DNA of 64,000 bases from CAWBRT01 sp049519595 (GTDB lineage Bacteria; Acidobacteriota; Terriglobia; Terriglobales; Acidobacteriaceae). Location: contig JBEKQP010000001.1 of assembly GCA_049519595.1 (NCBI GenBank), positions 17,417 through 81,416 of the forward strand, read 5' to 3'. Shown piece by piece: positions 50,121 to 59,173 of this stretch; within the stretch, counting starts at the first letter, position 1; each line of letters begins with the position of its first letter. Position numbers and translations under genes: made by a program. The notes under the pieces are model-generated. The model searched no databases and had not been told where the DNA came from. It saw only the letters and a program-made list of their open reading frames with translations.

Positions 50121-51575
50121 CTAGACCCTCGCCGCTTCGGCGGTTTCATCCTTGCGTCCGATCAACTGGATCAGGCTGATCCCTATGGTCAGCACGAATG
50201 AAACAGCCACGCCCGGAATAATGCCACCGCCGAAGATCTTGAAGAGCCCCTTATTCAATTCGAACAGCAGCACGGTGGAGGAACCGAACAGCAGGGAAGC
50301 CCAGCAGGCATGCCTGGTGACGTAGGTGCGGCCATTCTTCCGCCAGATCAGGCCTGCCATGAGCGGAACGAATAGGCCCCCGCCGACGGCGGCATAACCG
50401 AAGAGCACCGCCGAAACTACCGTCGGGAAGTACATGGCCACCCCGATGGCGCCGACGCCAAGCAGGAACGTCAGCCAGCGCGCCCAGCTCACCAACTCTT
50501 TGTCGTCCGCGTTTTGGCGGATCAGGGGTTTGACGATGTCCATCGTCAGCATGGTGACGCCGGAGTTGAGGAAGCCCGCCGAAACGGTCATGTCGGCGCC
50601 GATGATGGTGACAATCAACAGCGCGCCGATTACGGGGTTGAGCCAGCTGGTAAGTACCCAGGCGAAAGCCATGTCGGGGCGAGGCAGGTTGGGGTTCAAG
50701 ACATGTACGGCGATGCCCATCAACACGCTGCAAGTACACATGATCACGCAGAATACGCCGGAGCCAAGAAATGCGTTCCTGGCGGTCTTTGGGTTCTTGC
50801 CGGCGAAGCATCGCTGCCACCAGTGCTGCGCGGTGAATTGCCCGGTCATCGGTCCCAGCAGCAAGGATAAGGCCGCGAACCCTCCAATCGACTTCATGCT
50901 CCATAGCTCCGGCTTGACGGCGACTGCGCCGGCCTGAATGCCGCTGACGCCGTGCATGTAGTGAAAGACGGTGTAGAAGAAAACAAAACCGACCGTGATG
51001 CGGATAATGCCCTGGATCAAGTCCGTCCAGGCGATAGCCCACATCCCGCCCATCACTGTGTAAAGAATGGCCGTCAGCGCCGCCACCCAGATGCCTGTGG
51101 TGACATCCACGCCCATGCAGACGTTAAGGATGCTGCCGATGCCGATGGCCTGTGCGCCGGTGATCGCCACCATCGGAAAGCACATCAGAATGCCGCTGGC
51201 CGCGCGCAACCACTTGTCATGGAACCACTCCCTTTCCATGAACTCGTTGATCGTGGTATAGGAAAATCTACCGATGAAGCCTGCCAGAAAGAGGGCAAAC
51301 AAAATCTTTGTGCCCTGTTCACCGAGCATCATCCAGAGCTGGTTTAGCCCGATCTGGTAGCCCTTGCCCATGTAGCCAAGGAAGTTACCGACTCCCATGG
51401 CAGTCGCGAAATCGAGGAAGAAGAGGATGTAAAGCGGCAGCTCCTTGTGGCTGATGAAGTAGTGCGACGCGCTTTGACTACTCTTGGCCGCGAGCCGGTA
51501 GCCGATGTAGAGCTGTAGCGGGATCAGAAACAATAGTATCCAAAGGGCAATAGAGCCAACGTGCGTGATATGCAT
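50121..51575 (-). CDS. Sodium:solute symporter family transporter
   Basis: A 484-residue polytopic protein of about 13 helices in the SSS/LeuT-fold family. Its start YFISHKELPLYILFFLDFATAMGVGNFLGYMGKGY corresponds to helix 1 with a break, and GAQAIGIGSILN with the WAIAWTDLIQG segment is typical. Expected to use a sodium gradient to import a small organic solute. The next gene upstream on the same strand encodes an FAD-dependent amino-acid-oxidase-like enzyme, so the substrate may be an amino acid or amine (inference). ATG with AAGGGGG upstream. Confidence 0.9.
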   Translation of the reverse strand: MHITHVGSIALWILLFLIPLQLYIGYRLAAKSSQSASHYFISHKELPLYILFFLDFATAMGVGNFLGYMGKGYQIGLNQLWMMLGEQGTKILFALFLAGFIGRFSYTTINEFMEREWFHDKWLRAASGILMCFPMVAITGAQAIGIGSILNVCMGVDVTTGIWVAALTAILYTVMGGMWAIAWTDLIQGIIRITVGFVFFYTVFHYMHGVSGIQAGAVAVKPELWSMKSIGGFAALSLLLGPMTGQFTAQHWWQRCFAGKNPKTARNAFLGSGVFCVIMCTCSVLMGIAVHVLNPNLPRPDMAFAWVLTSWLNPVIGALLIVTIIGADMTVSAGFLNSGVTMLTMDIVKPLIRQNADDKELVSWARWLTFLLGVGAIGVAMYFPTVVSAVLFGYAAVGGGLFVPLMAGLIWRKNGRTYVTRHACWASLLFGSSTVLLFELNKGLFKIFGGGIIPGVAVSFVLTIGISLIQLIGRKDETAEAARV

Positions 51576-51681
51576 CCGGGTTCCCCCTTTTCTCGAACTG
51601 AGTCAGAATCTAAGTTTATGCTTGCCTGGGTCAGCGTCACCGGGCTACCGCCAAACGGCGCGTGCCGTGCTATTCGCGTCG

Positions 51682-52833
51682 TTAATTCATTGTCGCAAGA
51701 TGGTTTGCAAGAATTTCTCCAGTAATGGGCGCCAGCGCGATCCCGTCGCCTTCGTGTCCGGCGGCCATCAGCAGACCTGGTAAGGCTTCGACCGGTCCCA
51801 AAATTGGCATGCCGTCCGGCGTGCGCGGCCGAAGCCCAGCGAAAGTCCGCACCACGTTGAATCTACCCAGCGCAGGCATCGAAGTGTAAATATGCTCGGC
51901 GATTGCCGCGATTCCATCCTGGGTAGTGCGCCGGTCGAAGCCGACGAATTCGCGCGTGCTGCCGAGCAGCAGCCCGCCGCTTACGGTTTGTTCGACGATC
52001 AACCCCACCCCCAGCCTGTGCTGGCGCTGCTCCATGTTCAACAGTTCTGGATGGTGTTTCGCCGTGAGATAACAGGCGCAAAGCAGCAGATGGCGCACCG
52101 TCTTCGGCGGCAGTGGTTCAGTAACCAGGATTTGCCCACGCCTGGGGATGATTGGCGGTTCATAGCCGTACTTCTTGGTGAGCATCGGAGCCCATACCGC
52201 CGCCGCGTTGACGACGCAGTCTCCGTACACCGGGCCTTTGTCTGTCTGTACGCCTCGAACGCGTCCGCCTTCCAGCAGAAGATCAGTCACAGCGACCCCA
52301 AGACGAACCTCCGCACCGAATTTGCGTGCCGCACCCGCGAAGGCGCGAGTCACCAGCAACGGATTAGCCTGCGTATCGGCGGCGCAGTAAGTTGCTCCCC
52401 AGAGATGTTCGCCAAGCAAGGGCTCGATTTCACGCGCCTGCTTAATGTCGAGCAGTTCCACCTTCAGTCCGGACTGGCGCTGTTTCTCCAGCGTGTGCCG
52501 CATGAGAACGGCCTGCTCTTCATTCTCGATAAGGCACATGCCGCCCTTCGGTTCGTATTCCACGTTGTAGCCAAGCTCGTCCTTCAGCGCGTGGTAGAGC
52601 GCAAGACTCTTGATGGCCATCTCAAGATGGGGGCCAGGGTTCTTGGTTTGCAGGAAAAGAGTGCCGTCGCATGAACCAGAAGCGCCGCTGGCGAGGCTCG
52701 ACCGCTCCAGGACGGTGACCTTGAAGCCGCGCTTGGCAGCGAAATAAGCGACGGATGTGCCGATGATTCCGCCGCCGATGACAATCACTTCGGCGCCGCT
52801 ACGCATGAGCCTCACCTTTGGGGAAGACGCCAT
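51682..52833 (-). CDS. FAD-dependent oxidoreductase, DAO family
   Basis: A 383-residue flavoprotein of the glycine/D-amino-acid oxidase (DAO) family. The N-terminal Rossmann motif is VIVIGGGIIGTSVAYFAAKRGFKVTVLER, and the C-terminal FAD-closing region is GRFNVVRTFAGLRPRTPDGMPILGP...GHEGDGIALAP. It should oxidise an amine or amino acid; hydroxyproline or glycine dehydrogenase subunits look similar. The likely partner or importer is the sodium symporter 106 nt downstream on the same strand. No signal peptide. The start could also be the ATG ten codons later. Confidence 0.87.
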   Translation of the reverse strand: MASSPKVRLMRSGAEVIVIGGGIIGTSVAYFAAKRGFKVTVLERSSLASGASGSCDGTLFLQTKNPGPHLEMAIKSLALYHALKDELGYNVEYEPKGGMCLIENEEQAVLMRHTLEKQRQSGLKVELLDIKQAREIEPLLGEHLWGATYCAADTQANPLLVTRAFAGAARKFGAEVRLGVAVTDLLLEGGRVRGVQTDKGPVYGDCVVNAAAVWAPMLTKKYGYEPPIIPRRGQILVTEPLPPKTVRHLLLCACYLTAKHHPELLNMEQRQHRLGVGLIVEQTVSGGLLLGSTREFVGFDRRTTQDGIAAIAEHIYTSMPALGRFNVVRTFAGLRPRTPDGMPILGPVEALPGLLMAAGHEGDGIALAPITGEILANHLATMN

Positions 52834-53245
52834 GCTGCATGCCAGAGTGCATTCTGTACACGCGACACGCCCGAATCACACCCGCACGGCTTGCTGTTCG
52901 CTGCCTCGGGATGGAGTAGTGAGCGATCCGCATTAAGCAGTCCTTAGGAAGGGAACTTCCTTAGTTTGTAGGATTTTTAAAGAGGATAATTCCTGGATAG
53001 TCGAGTGTCCAGCAGGATTCGTCATGAAAAATCTTGATCGCAGTCATTCATCGGCCGGATGGCTGGCTGGAACTAATTTGGAGTTCGTCCAGATGTCGAA
53101 ACGTGCGCTCATCATCCCGCTCGATTTTCAAGGAACATTTTCCAGGAGTAAGATACGGGCCAGAACAGGATTTCAAAAAAATATGGTTCACCGAACTCAG
53201 CCGGAGCGTCTCTGCGACCGGTTGCAATCTGAAAGGGAGTAACAC
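52834..53245. other. Divergent region (FAD oxidoreductase / UroD-like)
   Basis: About 410 nt. A short hairpin aggaag-ggaa-cttcct (52946-52961) has a GNRA-type loop and no strong T-run. A 72-codon frame at 53024-53242 has no family likeness and is not annotated. Confidence 0.45.
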
Positions 53246-54181
53246 GTGAACAAACGGGAACGTTTTATGGCTGCAATCAATGGCGGCCCAATTGATCGCC
53301 CGCCTTGCACTGCCTGGATCCACTTCGGCACTGACCGGATGGGAGGCACCAAGCACGCGCAGCGTCATGCGCGTTTCGTCCGTGACAACGACTGGGACAT
53401 TTGCAAGGTCGTCAACGATTTCCGCTATCCCGCGCCAGAGGGGCTGGAGACGCTGACCTCGGCGGCTGACATTCGCCGCTTCGACCGCGCGCCGATGAGC
53501 AGCGAGAACTTCGTCGAAGAGCTGAAGTGCATTCGGCTGCTGCGCGCCGAGTTCGGGCCCGAAATACCGATCATGATCACCGGCTTCGATCCCTTTCAGC
53601 AGGTGCTGAGAAGGGTCGGCTACTCGCGTGCGCCACTAATCCTCGCCAATCGGGACGTGGCGTTGAAGATGCTCGACGCGGTGTGCGACAGCATGTGCGA
53701 ATACATGGGGCTGGTTCGCGATGCTGGCTGCGACGCGGTATTCTTCTCTGTTAACAGCGCGATTTGTCCGCCGCAGACACGGGGAGTGAGCGAGGAAGTC
53801 TGCCGCACTTTCCTGCGCCCGTTCGAAATCCGCATGCTGGAGGCTATGGCCGGCATGGTCAGAGTGCTTCACATCCACGGGACGTCGCTCGACGTGCGGC
53901 GCGTGCTGGATTACCCGATGGAAGCCGTGAGCGTCTCCGACCGGCTGGCGGGCAATCCCTCGCTTCGTGAAATGCGCTCGATGACCGATAAATGCCTGAT
54001 GGGCGGGGTGAACGAAGTTGCCATCTCCGATCGCTCGCTGCCGGAGCTGCGGGAAGAAATATTCGACTGCACCCGCCAGATTGGGCGTGAGAAGTTTATT
54101 CTGTCGCCCGGCTGCACCATTCCGACCCAGACTCCGTGGTACCTGCTCAAGGCCATTCGCGACACTTGCGAAAAACTGTGA
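53246..54181 (+). CDS. Uroporphyrinogen decarboxylase-like (UroD/MtaA superfamily) protein
   Basis: A 311-residue TIM-barrel protein of the UroD superfamily. The N-terminal RERFMAAINGGPIDRPP is the family opening, and the metal-site region reads H209-I-H211-G with C290 in ILSPGCTIPTQTPW. In corrinoid methyltransferases of this family the motif is H-x-C...C; here the first Cys is His, so zinc binding is possible but altered. It lacks the basic motifs of true HemE, so heme synthesis is unlikely. It may move a methyl group or decarboxylate an aromatic acid. GTG start with AGGGAG six bases upstream. The cystathionine-lyase-like gene follows. Confidence 0.8.
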   Translation: MNKRERFMAAINGGPIDRPPCTAWIHFGTDRMGGTKHAQRHARFVRDNDWDICKVVNDFRYPAPEGLETLTSAADIRRFDRAPMSSENFVEELKCIRLLRAEFGPEIPIMITGFDPFQQVLRRVGYSRAPLILANRDVALKMLDAVCDSMCEYMGLVRDAGCDAVFFSVNSAICPPQTRGVSEEVCRTFLRPFEIRMLEAMAGMVRVLHIHGTSLDVRRVLDYPMEAVSVSDRLAGNPSLREMRSMTDKCLMGGVNEVAISDRSLPELREEIFDCTRQIGREKFILSPGCTIPTQTPWYLLKAIRDTCEKL

Positions 54182-54211
54182 GCGCAGGGAAGGGAAGCCG
54201 AGAATCAACTA

Positions 54212-54247
54212 CCCTGCGTTAGCCCAAGAGCGGGGCGGAACGTGGGG
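54212..54247. repeat. Dispersed inverted repeat, family B (degenerate)
   Basis: Arms accctgcgtt and aacgtgggg with mismatches, 30 nt after the UroD-like stop and just before the next gene. Confidence 0.5.
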
Positions 54248-54296
54248 TACCAGCGCGGCTAATGTAGTCTCCCGGTTTAATTGATTGCGAGGTTCC

Positions 54297-55544
54297 ATGA
54301 GCGACATTGACGATTCCGTTCCAACGATTCCACCCGAGGACCCGGCTCGGCCGGACGATCGACACGGCTCGGGCTTCGGCGTTGCCACGCGATTAGTGCA
54401 CGCGGGCAGCGATCCCGCGCGCTTTAAGGGAGCTGTAAACCCGCCGGTTTATCGAGCGTCGACCATGATTTCGCAGAATCTGGCCGAGTTGCGGCGAAAG
54501 AGAGAACTCCATGCCGGTGGCGAGCGTGCATACGGCTACGGACGATTCGGCACCCCGACGACTCATGCTTTCGAGGACGCGGTCGCGGAGTTGGAAGGCG
54601 GCTACCGCAGCCTAGTATTCCCCTCGGGTCTGGCAGCTTGCACCAGCGCCCTGACCGCCTTCGTCGGTAAGGATGACCACATCCTGCTGCCCGATAACGC
54701 CTATTTTCCATTGCGGAACTTTGCCCGCACCACGCTCACGCGCTTCGGAGTGCAGGTCGAGTTTTACCAGCCGCTGGATGTGGCGGGGACAATCGCGCGT
54801 ATACGCGACAACACGCGCGTGCTCTACGTGGAATCGCCGGGATCGATTACCTTTGAGGTGCAAGACATCCCGGCTCTGGCCGAAGCGGCGCATAGGCGCG
54901 GCGTGGCTGTGCTCATGGACAATACGTGGGCGACGCCGCTGTACTTCAAACCGTTCACCCACGGCGTCGATGTCTCGATCCAGGCGGGAACGAAGTATCT
55001 GGTTGGACACTCGGACGCATTTCTCGGAATCGTGACCGCCACGCGCGAGAGCTGGGAGAAGGTCCAGCAAGGGGCGCGGCAGTTTGGCCAGATCGCCGGC
55101 CCCGATGACGTTTACCTGGGGCTTCGCGGCTTGCGCACCTTGCAAGTGCGCCTGGAGCGGCATTGGCGCAACGGAATCGAGTTGGCAAACTGGCTCGGGA
55201 GCCAGCCCCTGGTGCAACAGGTGCTGCATCCGGCGTTGCCCTCTGACCCCGGCTACGCGCTCTGGAAGCGGGACTTTACAGGCGCAAGCGGCTTGTTTGG
55301 GTTCCAGTTGGCGCCGCTGTCTGAAGAAGCCTTATCGGCCTTTTTTGACCACCTTGAACTATTCAAGCTCGGCTATTCATGGGGCGGGTATGAGAGCCTG
55401 ATCATGCTCTACCAGCCGCACGAGGCAGCCTTGGCGTCGCGGACAAGCGAGGCAGGGGTGCTGGTGCGCATTCACGCCGGACTCGAAGACGTGAACGATT
55501 TGCGTGCGGATTTGCAGGCGGCATTCAAACGGGTGAGTGGCTGA
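54297..55544 (+). CDS. metC: PLP-dependent cystathionine beta-lyase-like enzyme
   Basis: A 415-residue Cys/Met metabolism PLP-enzyme family protein. The opening VNPPVYRASTM, the RFGTPTTHAFEDAVAELEGG segment (binding of PLP phosphate from the neighbouring subunit), the SPGSITFEVQD loop and K233 in AGTKYLVGHSD (Schiff base) are all visible. It is closest to bacterial cystathionine beta-lyases (cystathionine to homocysteine, pyruvate and ammonia), though gamma-lyases and O-acetylhomoserine enzymes share much of this. ATG at 54297 with GAGG five bases upstream. The symbol is by similarity only. Confidence 0.85.
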   Translation: MSDIDDSVPTIPPEDPARPDDRHGSGFGVATRLVHAGSDPARFKGAVNPPVYRASTMISQNLAELRRKRELHAGGERAYGYGRFGTPTTHAFEDAVAELEGGYRSLVFPSGLAACTSALTAFVGKDDHILLPDNAYFPLRNFARTTLTRFGVQVEFYQPLDVAGTIARIRDNTRVLYVESPGSITFEVQDIPALAEAAHRRGVAVLMDNTWATPLYFKPFTHGVDVSIQAGTKYLVGHSDAFLGIVTATRESWEKVQQGARQFGQIAGPDDVYLGLRGLRTLQVRLERHWRNGIELANWLGSQPLVQQVLHPALPSDPGYALWKRDFTGASGLFGFQLAPLSEEALSAFFDHLELFKLGYSWGGYESLIMLYQPHEAALASRTSEAGVLVRIHAGLEDVNDLRADLQAAFKRVSG

Positions 55545-55592
55545 TTTTCTCCCGCGCCGTTAGTGCAGATTCAGAGCGAGCGGTCGTAGTGA

Positions 55593-56585
55593 TCAGTGCT
55601 TCACTCCGGCTTGGCCCGCTGTCTGCGTCGGCCCACCGCTGGACTGCTGTTTCAGGATGAGCAGTTTGGAGCGGCCTTCTCGTCCTCCGGGCAGGTAGAG
55701 GATGCCGGTCTTGGCATCGAAGGCAAAAGCGTGGCCCTTGACGTCTATGGGAAGCTCATCCAAGGCGGTAAGGCGATCGCCTGCGTGCATCAGCGCCACG
55801 GCGCCATAAGAGACAACGAAAAGTGTGCGACTCTGCGGGTCGAACCAGAGCCGGTCCGTTCCCGTAGGAGCGGCCACACGGCCCAGTTCCGAACCCGTTT
55901 TAGCGTCAAGTTCCAGCACAGCGTTACGAATCGCAACATACAGACGGTCAAGTTGCTGATCGTAAACCAGTCCCGTCGGCATGGAGCCCTGCAAACTGAA
56001 GCTCATCATCGGTTCCAAGGCGGAGGCCCGGTACGCCTGAATCGTCTTCTTGTCCTGCAACGTGACGTAGACGAAGTTGCGTCCGGGATCGAACGCCAAA
56101 CCTTCCGGGTGCCCCGGGGTGTCAACCGTATGGGTTGTGGTTCCCAATTGGGGATCAACCGTGAGCAGGCGCTGCGCTTCGGCACAAACGACGTAGATGA
56201 GCTTAGTTTGCGGAACGTAGAGCAGTGCTCGCGGGGAAAAAGGCAGAGCAATGGTGCGCTGCACCTGGAGATCGGACGTCGAGAGCACGACCAGGTTGTT
56301 GGCTCCGGAGTTGGCGATGTAAGCGCGTCCGCCTTCTTCGTCCACCGCGATCCCGTGCGGTTGCGACATGTCGGAAACTTTGCCTATGACCCGCCGTTTC
56401 TGGGGATCGAAAATCTCGACCGTGTTTTCCGTGGCATGGGAAATCAGCAGCATGCCCTTGGCGAATGCTGCTTCGTCAAAACCAGGTGTGCCGGGCAGAT
56501 CGACCATTCCAACCTGTCTTAAGGCCGACGCCCAGACCAGAACAGATGTGAACAGCAGCAACATTACGGCTGTAAGCTTTTGCAT
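55593..56585 (-). CDS. Secreted YVTN/YncE-type beta-propeller protein
   Basis: A 330-residue exported protein with an N-terminal signal peptide (VMLLLFTSVLVWASA). It is made of repeated YncE-like blades, seen as SQPHGIAVDEEGGRAYIANSGANNLVVL, then GHPEGLAFDPGRNFVYVTLQDKKTIQAY, then PTGLVYDQQLDRLYVAI. Such propellers bind proteins, DNA or ligands in the periplasm, and no catalytic residues are evident. It lies 127 nt downstream of a GH71/99-like lipoprotein gene in the same orientation and may be co-transcribed with it. Confidence 0.83.
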   Translation of the reverse strand: MQKLTAVMLLLFTSVLVWASALRQVGMVDLPGTPGFDEAAFAKGMLLISHATENTVEIFDPQKRRVIGKVSDMSQPHGIAVDEEGGRAYIANSGANNLVVLSTSDLQVQRTIALPFSPRALLYVPQTKLIYVVCAEAQRLLTVDPQLGTTTHTVDTPGHPEGLAFDPGRNFVYVTLQDKKTIQAYRASALEPMMSFSLQGSMPTGLVYDQQLDRLYVAIRNAVLELDAKTGSELGRVAAPTGTDRLWFDPQSRTLFVVSYGAVALMHAGDRLTALDELPIDVKGHAFAFDAKTGILYLPGGREGRSKLLILKQQSSGGPTQTAGQAGVKH

Positions 56586-56711
56586 GATGGGACTCGTGAC
56601 GTAGCGCGCTTCGGGCGAATGGGAGCCGATTGCCCCCTAATTTCTACACCTGTTGTGAGCCGAATGTATATCCCCAGCTGGACGAAAACCTGGGCGATCT
56701 TTTTACCGGTT

Positions 56712-57722
56712 TCAATGTGCCGCCGGTTGGTAAGCGCTTCGCATTGGGGCCGAAGCGTTGCAATTAGCCGTGCCGCCCTCAATCGCGGTGCCTTCCTCAT
56801 AATCGTTCCAGGTATCAATCATCAGGAATGGCAACGGATGGTCGGGCGTGTAATAACGGCGGAACAAACGCAGAGAATCTTCAAAAGTGCGTCCGCAGCG
56901 TGGATCCATTCTGCGGTTTTGGCTCCACGAAGCACGCGCATCGTTGAACCCCGGCCACGCAGCCCCCACGACCAGCTTATCGGGATACTGTTTGTTCATG
57001 GTGACGTAAAAATGCTCGAGATACTCCTGGCCCCAGTTGCTGCCATCGGGCTTCCACCCATCTTTGCCCGGAGATACCCACGCATAAAAACCATCGAAGG
57101 CGCTGACGTAGTTGGGGTATGGGTCCTTGTAAATCAGTAGCGGCGGATCCGGCCATTGGTTGACCACGGAGCGGACCTTGCTCCAGTTGGTGTGCCTTGC
57201 CTTGGGAAAAATAAAAATCACCGGGCGTCCCTGATAGCGCAGATAGGACCGATTGGAGACTTCCGAGGAAGGCGCTATATATCGGCCATAGGCATACTGC
57301 AGATCGTTAATGACCGTGCCTGTCGAGTCTTCTGGATTGCTTTCGTCTTCGTCGTACATGAGCGCCACCCTGAAGTCGAGTTGCTCGGAAAGCTGCTGCA
57401 TCATGGCATAGCTCTGGTCTTCGAAGTGGTGGCGGGCGCCATACCAGTTCACCACGAACGCGTTGATGCCCAGACCCTTGGCTTTTTCGATTTGGTGCTG
57501 CAAAACCGTGCGGTCCTGGGACGAATAACCGACATCGATGTGACCGGATCGTCCAAACCATGGTTGATATGCTGCCAGCACAACGGGACCACCTTCGGGA
57601 GCCTGCAAGCCGCTCGAACGCAGCGTCTTCTGGAAATCTGCCTTTCCGCAGCCCAACTCGAAGATGAACATCAGGGGAACCAGCACCAGCAATGCCCAGC
57701 GCATGGATGTCGTTAAACGCAT
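56712..57722 (-). CDS. GH71/99-like lipoprotein (glycosidase fold)
   Basis: A 336-residue lipoprotein with signal peptide and lipobox FELGC (Cys 25). It has the TIM-barrel-like pattern of endo-acting GH71/GH99-type proteins: AAYQPWFGRSGHIDVGY, INAFVVNWYGARHHFEDQS, GRPVIFIFP, AGFNDARASWSQNRRMDP-like and the C-terminal IDTWNDYEEGTAIEGG. Probably attacks an alpha-linked glycan at the cell surface; the substrate is unknown. A related protein is encoded head-to-head from 57875. The ATG at 57722 has GGAG five bases upstream; a GTG two codons earlier is possible. Confidence 0.78.
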   Translation of the reverse strand: MRLTTSMRWALLVLVPLMFIFELGCGKADFQKTLRSSGLQAPEGGPVVLAAYQPWFGRSGHIDVGYSSQDRTVLQHQIEKAKGLGINAFVVNWYGARHHFEDQSYAMMQQLSEQLDFRVALMYDEDESNPEDSTGTVINDLQYAYGRYIAPSSEVSNRSYLRYQGRPVIFIFPKARHTNWSKVRSVVNQWPDPPLLIYKDPYPNYVSAFDGFYAWVSPGKDGWKPDGSNWGQEYLEHFYVTMNKQYPDKLVVGAAWPGFNDARASWSQNRRMDPRCGRTFEDSLRLFRRYYTPDHPLPFLMIDTWNDYEEGTAIEGGTANCNASAPMRSAYQPAAH

Positions 57723-57874
57723 GTCCACTCCGCATTGTTAGATGACGAATTGGGCAGCAGTGTTGGATTGCCGCTGATCGTTCGACGGCCAAAACTACCA
57801 TAGGTTAGCGGTCAACCGGGCTTGCCTCGGCATCCAACCAGAGTGTTGCCTAGGGCGGCTTTCATTTAGCCAAT

Positions 57875-59173
57875 ATGAAGAATCAATTCTGCAATCCGGG
57901 TCTGGCCTTGGCTTTGTTCATCGTTTGCGGCACGGGCTTTGCCCAGCAAACGCAAATGGTCGCGCTGAGGGATTTCAACAGCAACAATACGAGCGCCTCT
58001 TCAGCAGCGAGCGGCTCCTCCGGTGACGCTTCCAATTTCAGTTTTGGCGCGGTCAGCAAGGTTCCGATCCGGTCGCTGCTGGGCGCCTCAGGCATCCCAA
58101 TCTATGCCCATCTTATGCCGTGGTTCGGATCGCGGGGCCACATCAACGTCGGCTATGACTCCGCCAAACCCGATCAGGTTCGCCGGCAAGTTGAAGACAT
58201 GGTGAGCCGCGGGATCGACGGCGCTATCGTCTATTGGACAGGATCGTCCGGAGGCGGCAATTCAGCGCACACGAACGAGGTTGCGATGAAGCTGATGAAG
58301 GAAGCTGAGCGGCATCCTGGCTTCCAATTTGCCATTCAGGAAGACAAGCAGGCACTCGAGGAGTGTGCCAAACGCAGCTGCGATCTAACGGCCGCTCTCA
58401 CCGCGGATCTGCAATACGTGGCGAAAGTCTTCTTCAACTCGCCTGCTTATATAACCATGAACGGCCGTCCGGTTCTCTTCTTCTTCGGACTGGAAGCCTA
58501 CAAGAACGGTATTAACTGGGATCGAATTCGGGCCTCGGTGCCGGGGACACCGCTCTTTGTGTTCCGCAACTCGGTAGGGTTCGACTACGCTCAAAGCGAT
58601 GGCGCGTTCGCCTGGAACGCCATCGACAAACTGGATCCGAATGATATCGGCCTGAAGTATCTGGACCACTTCTACCGAGTTGCCGGGCAACATGGCGGAG
58701 CCGTTTCGATCGGCTCGGTTTATGCCGGATTCAATGATCGACTCGCCTCTTGGAGCAAGGGAAGAATAATCAATAGCAGTTGCGGCGATACCTGGCTCAA
58801 GACCTTTAACGTAGCCCGGCAATACCTAGATAATTTTGCAGCGATGCAACTGTTAACCTGGAACGACTACGAAGAAGGCTCGCAAATAGAGCCTGGCATC
58901 GACAATTGCGTAAGTATCCAGGCTTCGGCCGCAGATGATCACCTGCGGTGGACGATCCAAGGCAGCCCAAACACGATTCACCACTTTGCCGTTTGGGTAT
59001 CAAGCGACAATCGCAGCTTTCGACTGGTGAAGGAGCTTCCAGCCAACGCGCGCAATATCGGCTTTGCCGATACGGGACTGAATCCGGGGCAGTACAGCTT
59101 CGTGGTACAGGCTGTTGGCCAGCCGTCGATGCTCAATCACAATACTGATCCGATATCGGCTACGCTCCCGTAA
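57875..59173 (+). CDS. Secreted GH71/99-like protein with C-terminal extra domain
   Basis: A 432-residue exported protein. A signal peptide (LALALFIVCGTGFAQ) is followed by a Ser/Asn-rich linker to about 65, then a barrel that clearly parallels the neighbouring lipoprotein: MPWFGSRGHINVGYDS, GIDGAIVYWTGSS, GRPVLFFFG, AGFNDRLASWSKGRIINSSCGDTW and LTWNDYEEGSQIEPG. Residues about 345-432 form an added Fn3- or Ig-like region (LRWTIQGSPNTIHHFAVWVSSD). It is secreted, not lipid-anchored, so the pair may act at different places on the same glycan. Divergent from the lipoprotein gene with a gap of about 150 nt. Confidence 0.78.
   Translation: MKNQFCNPGLALALFIVCGTGFAQQTQMVALRDFNSNNTSASSAASGSSGDASNFSFGAVSKVPIRSLLGASGIPIYAHLMPWFGSRGHINVGYDSAKPDQVRRQVEDMVSRGIDGAIVYWTGSSGGGNSAHTNEVAMKLMKEAERHPGFQFAIQEDKQALEECAKRSCDLTAALTADLQYVAKVFFNSPAYITMNGRPVLFFFGLEAYKNGINWDRIRASVPGTPLFVFRNSVGFDYAQSDGAFAWNAIDKLDPNDIGLKYLDHFYRVAGQHGGAVSIGSVYAGFNDRLASWSKGRIINSSCGDTWLKTFNVARQYLDNFAAMQLLTWNDYEEGSQIEPGIDNCVSIQASAADDHLRWTIQGSPNTIHHFAVWVSSDNRSFRLVKELPANARNIGFADTGLNPGQYSFVVQAVGQPSMLNHNTDPISATLP

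Noticed and set aside
53024..53242. 72-codon frame before the UroD-like gene
   Set aside because: No Shine-Dalgarno sequence and no recognisable domain; it ends at the ribosome-binding region of the next gene.
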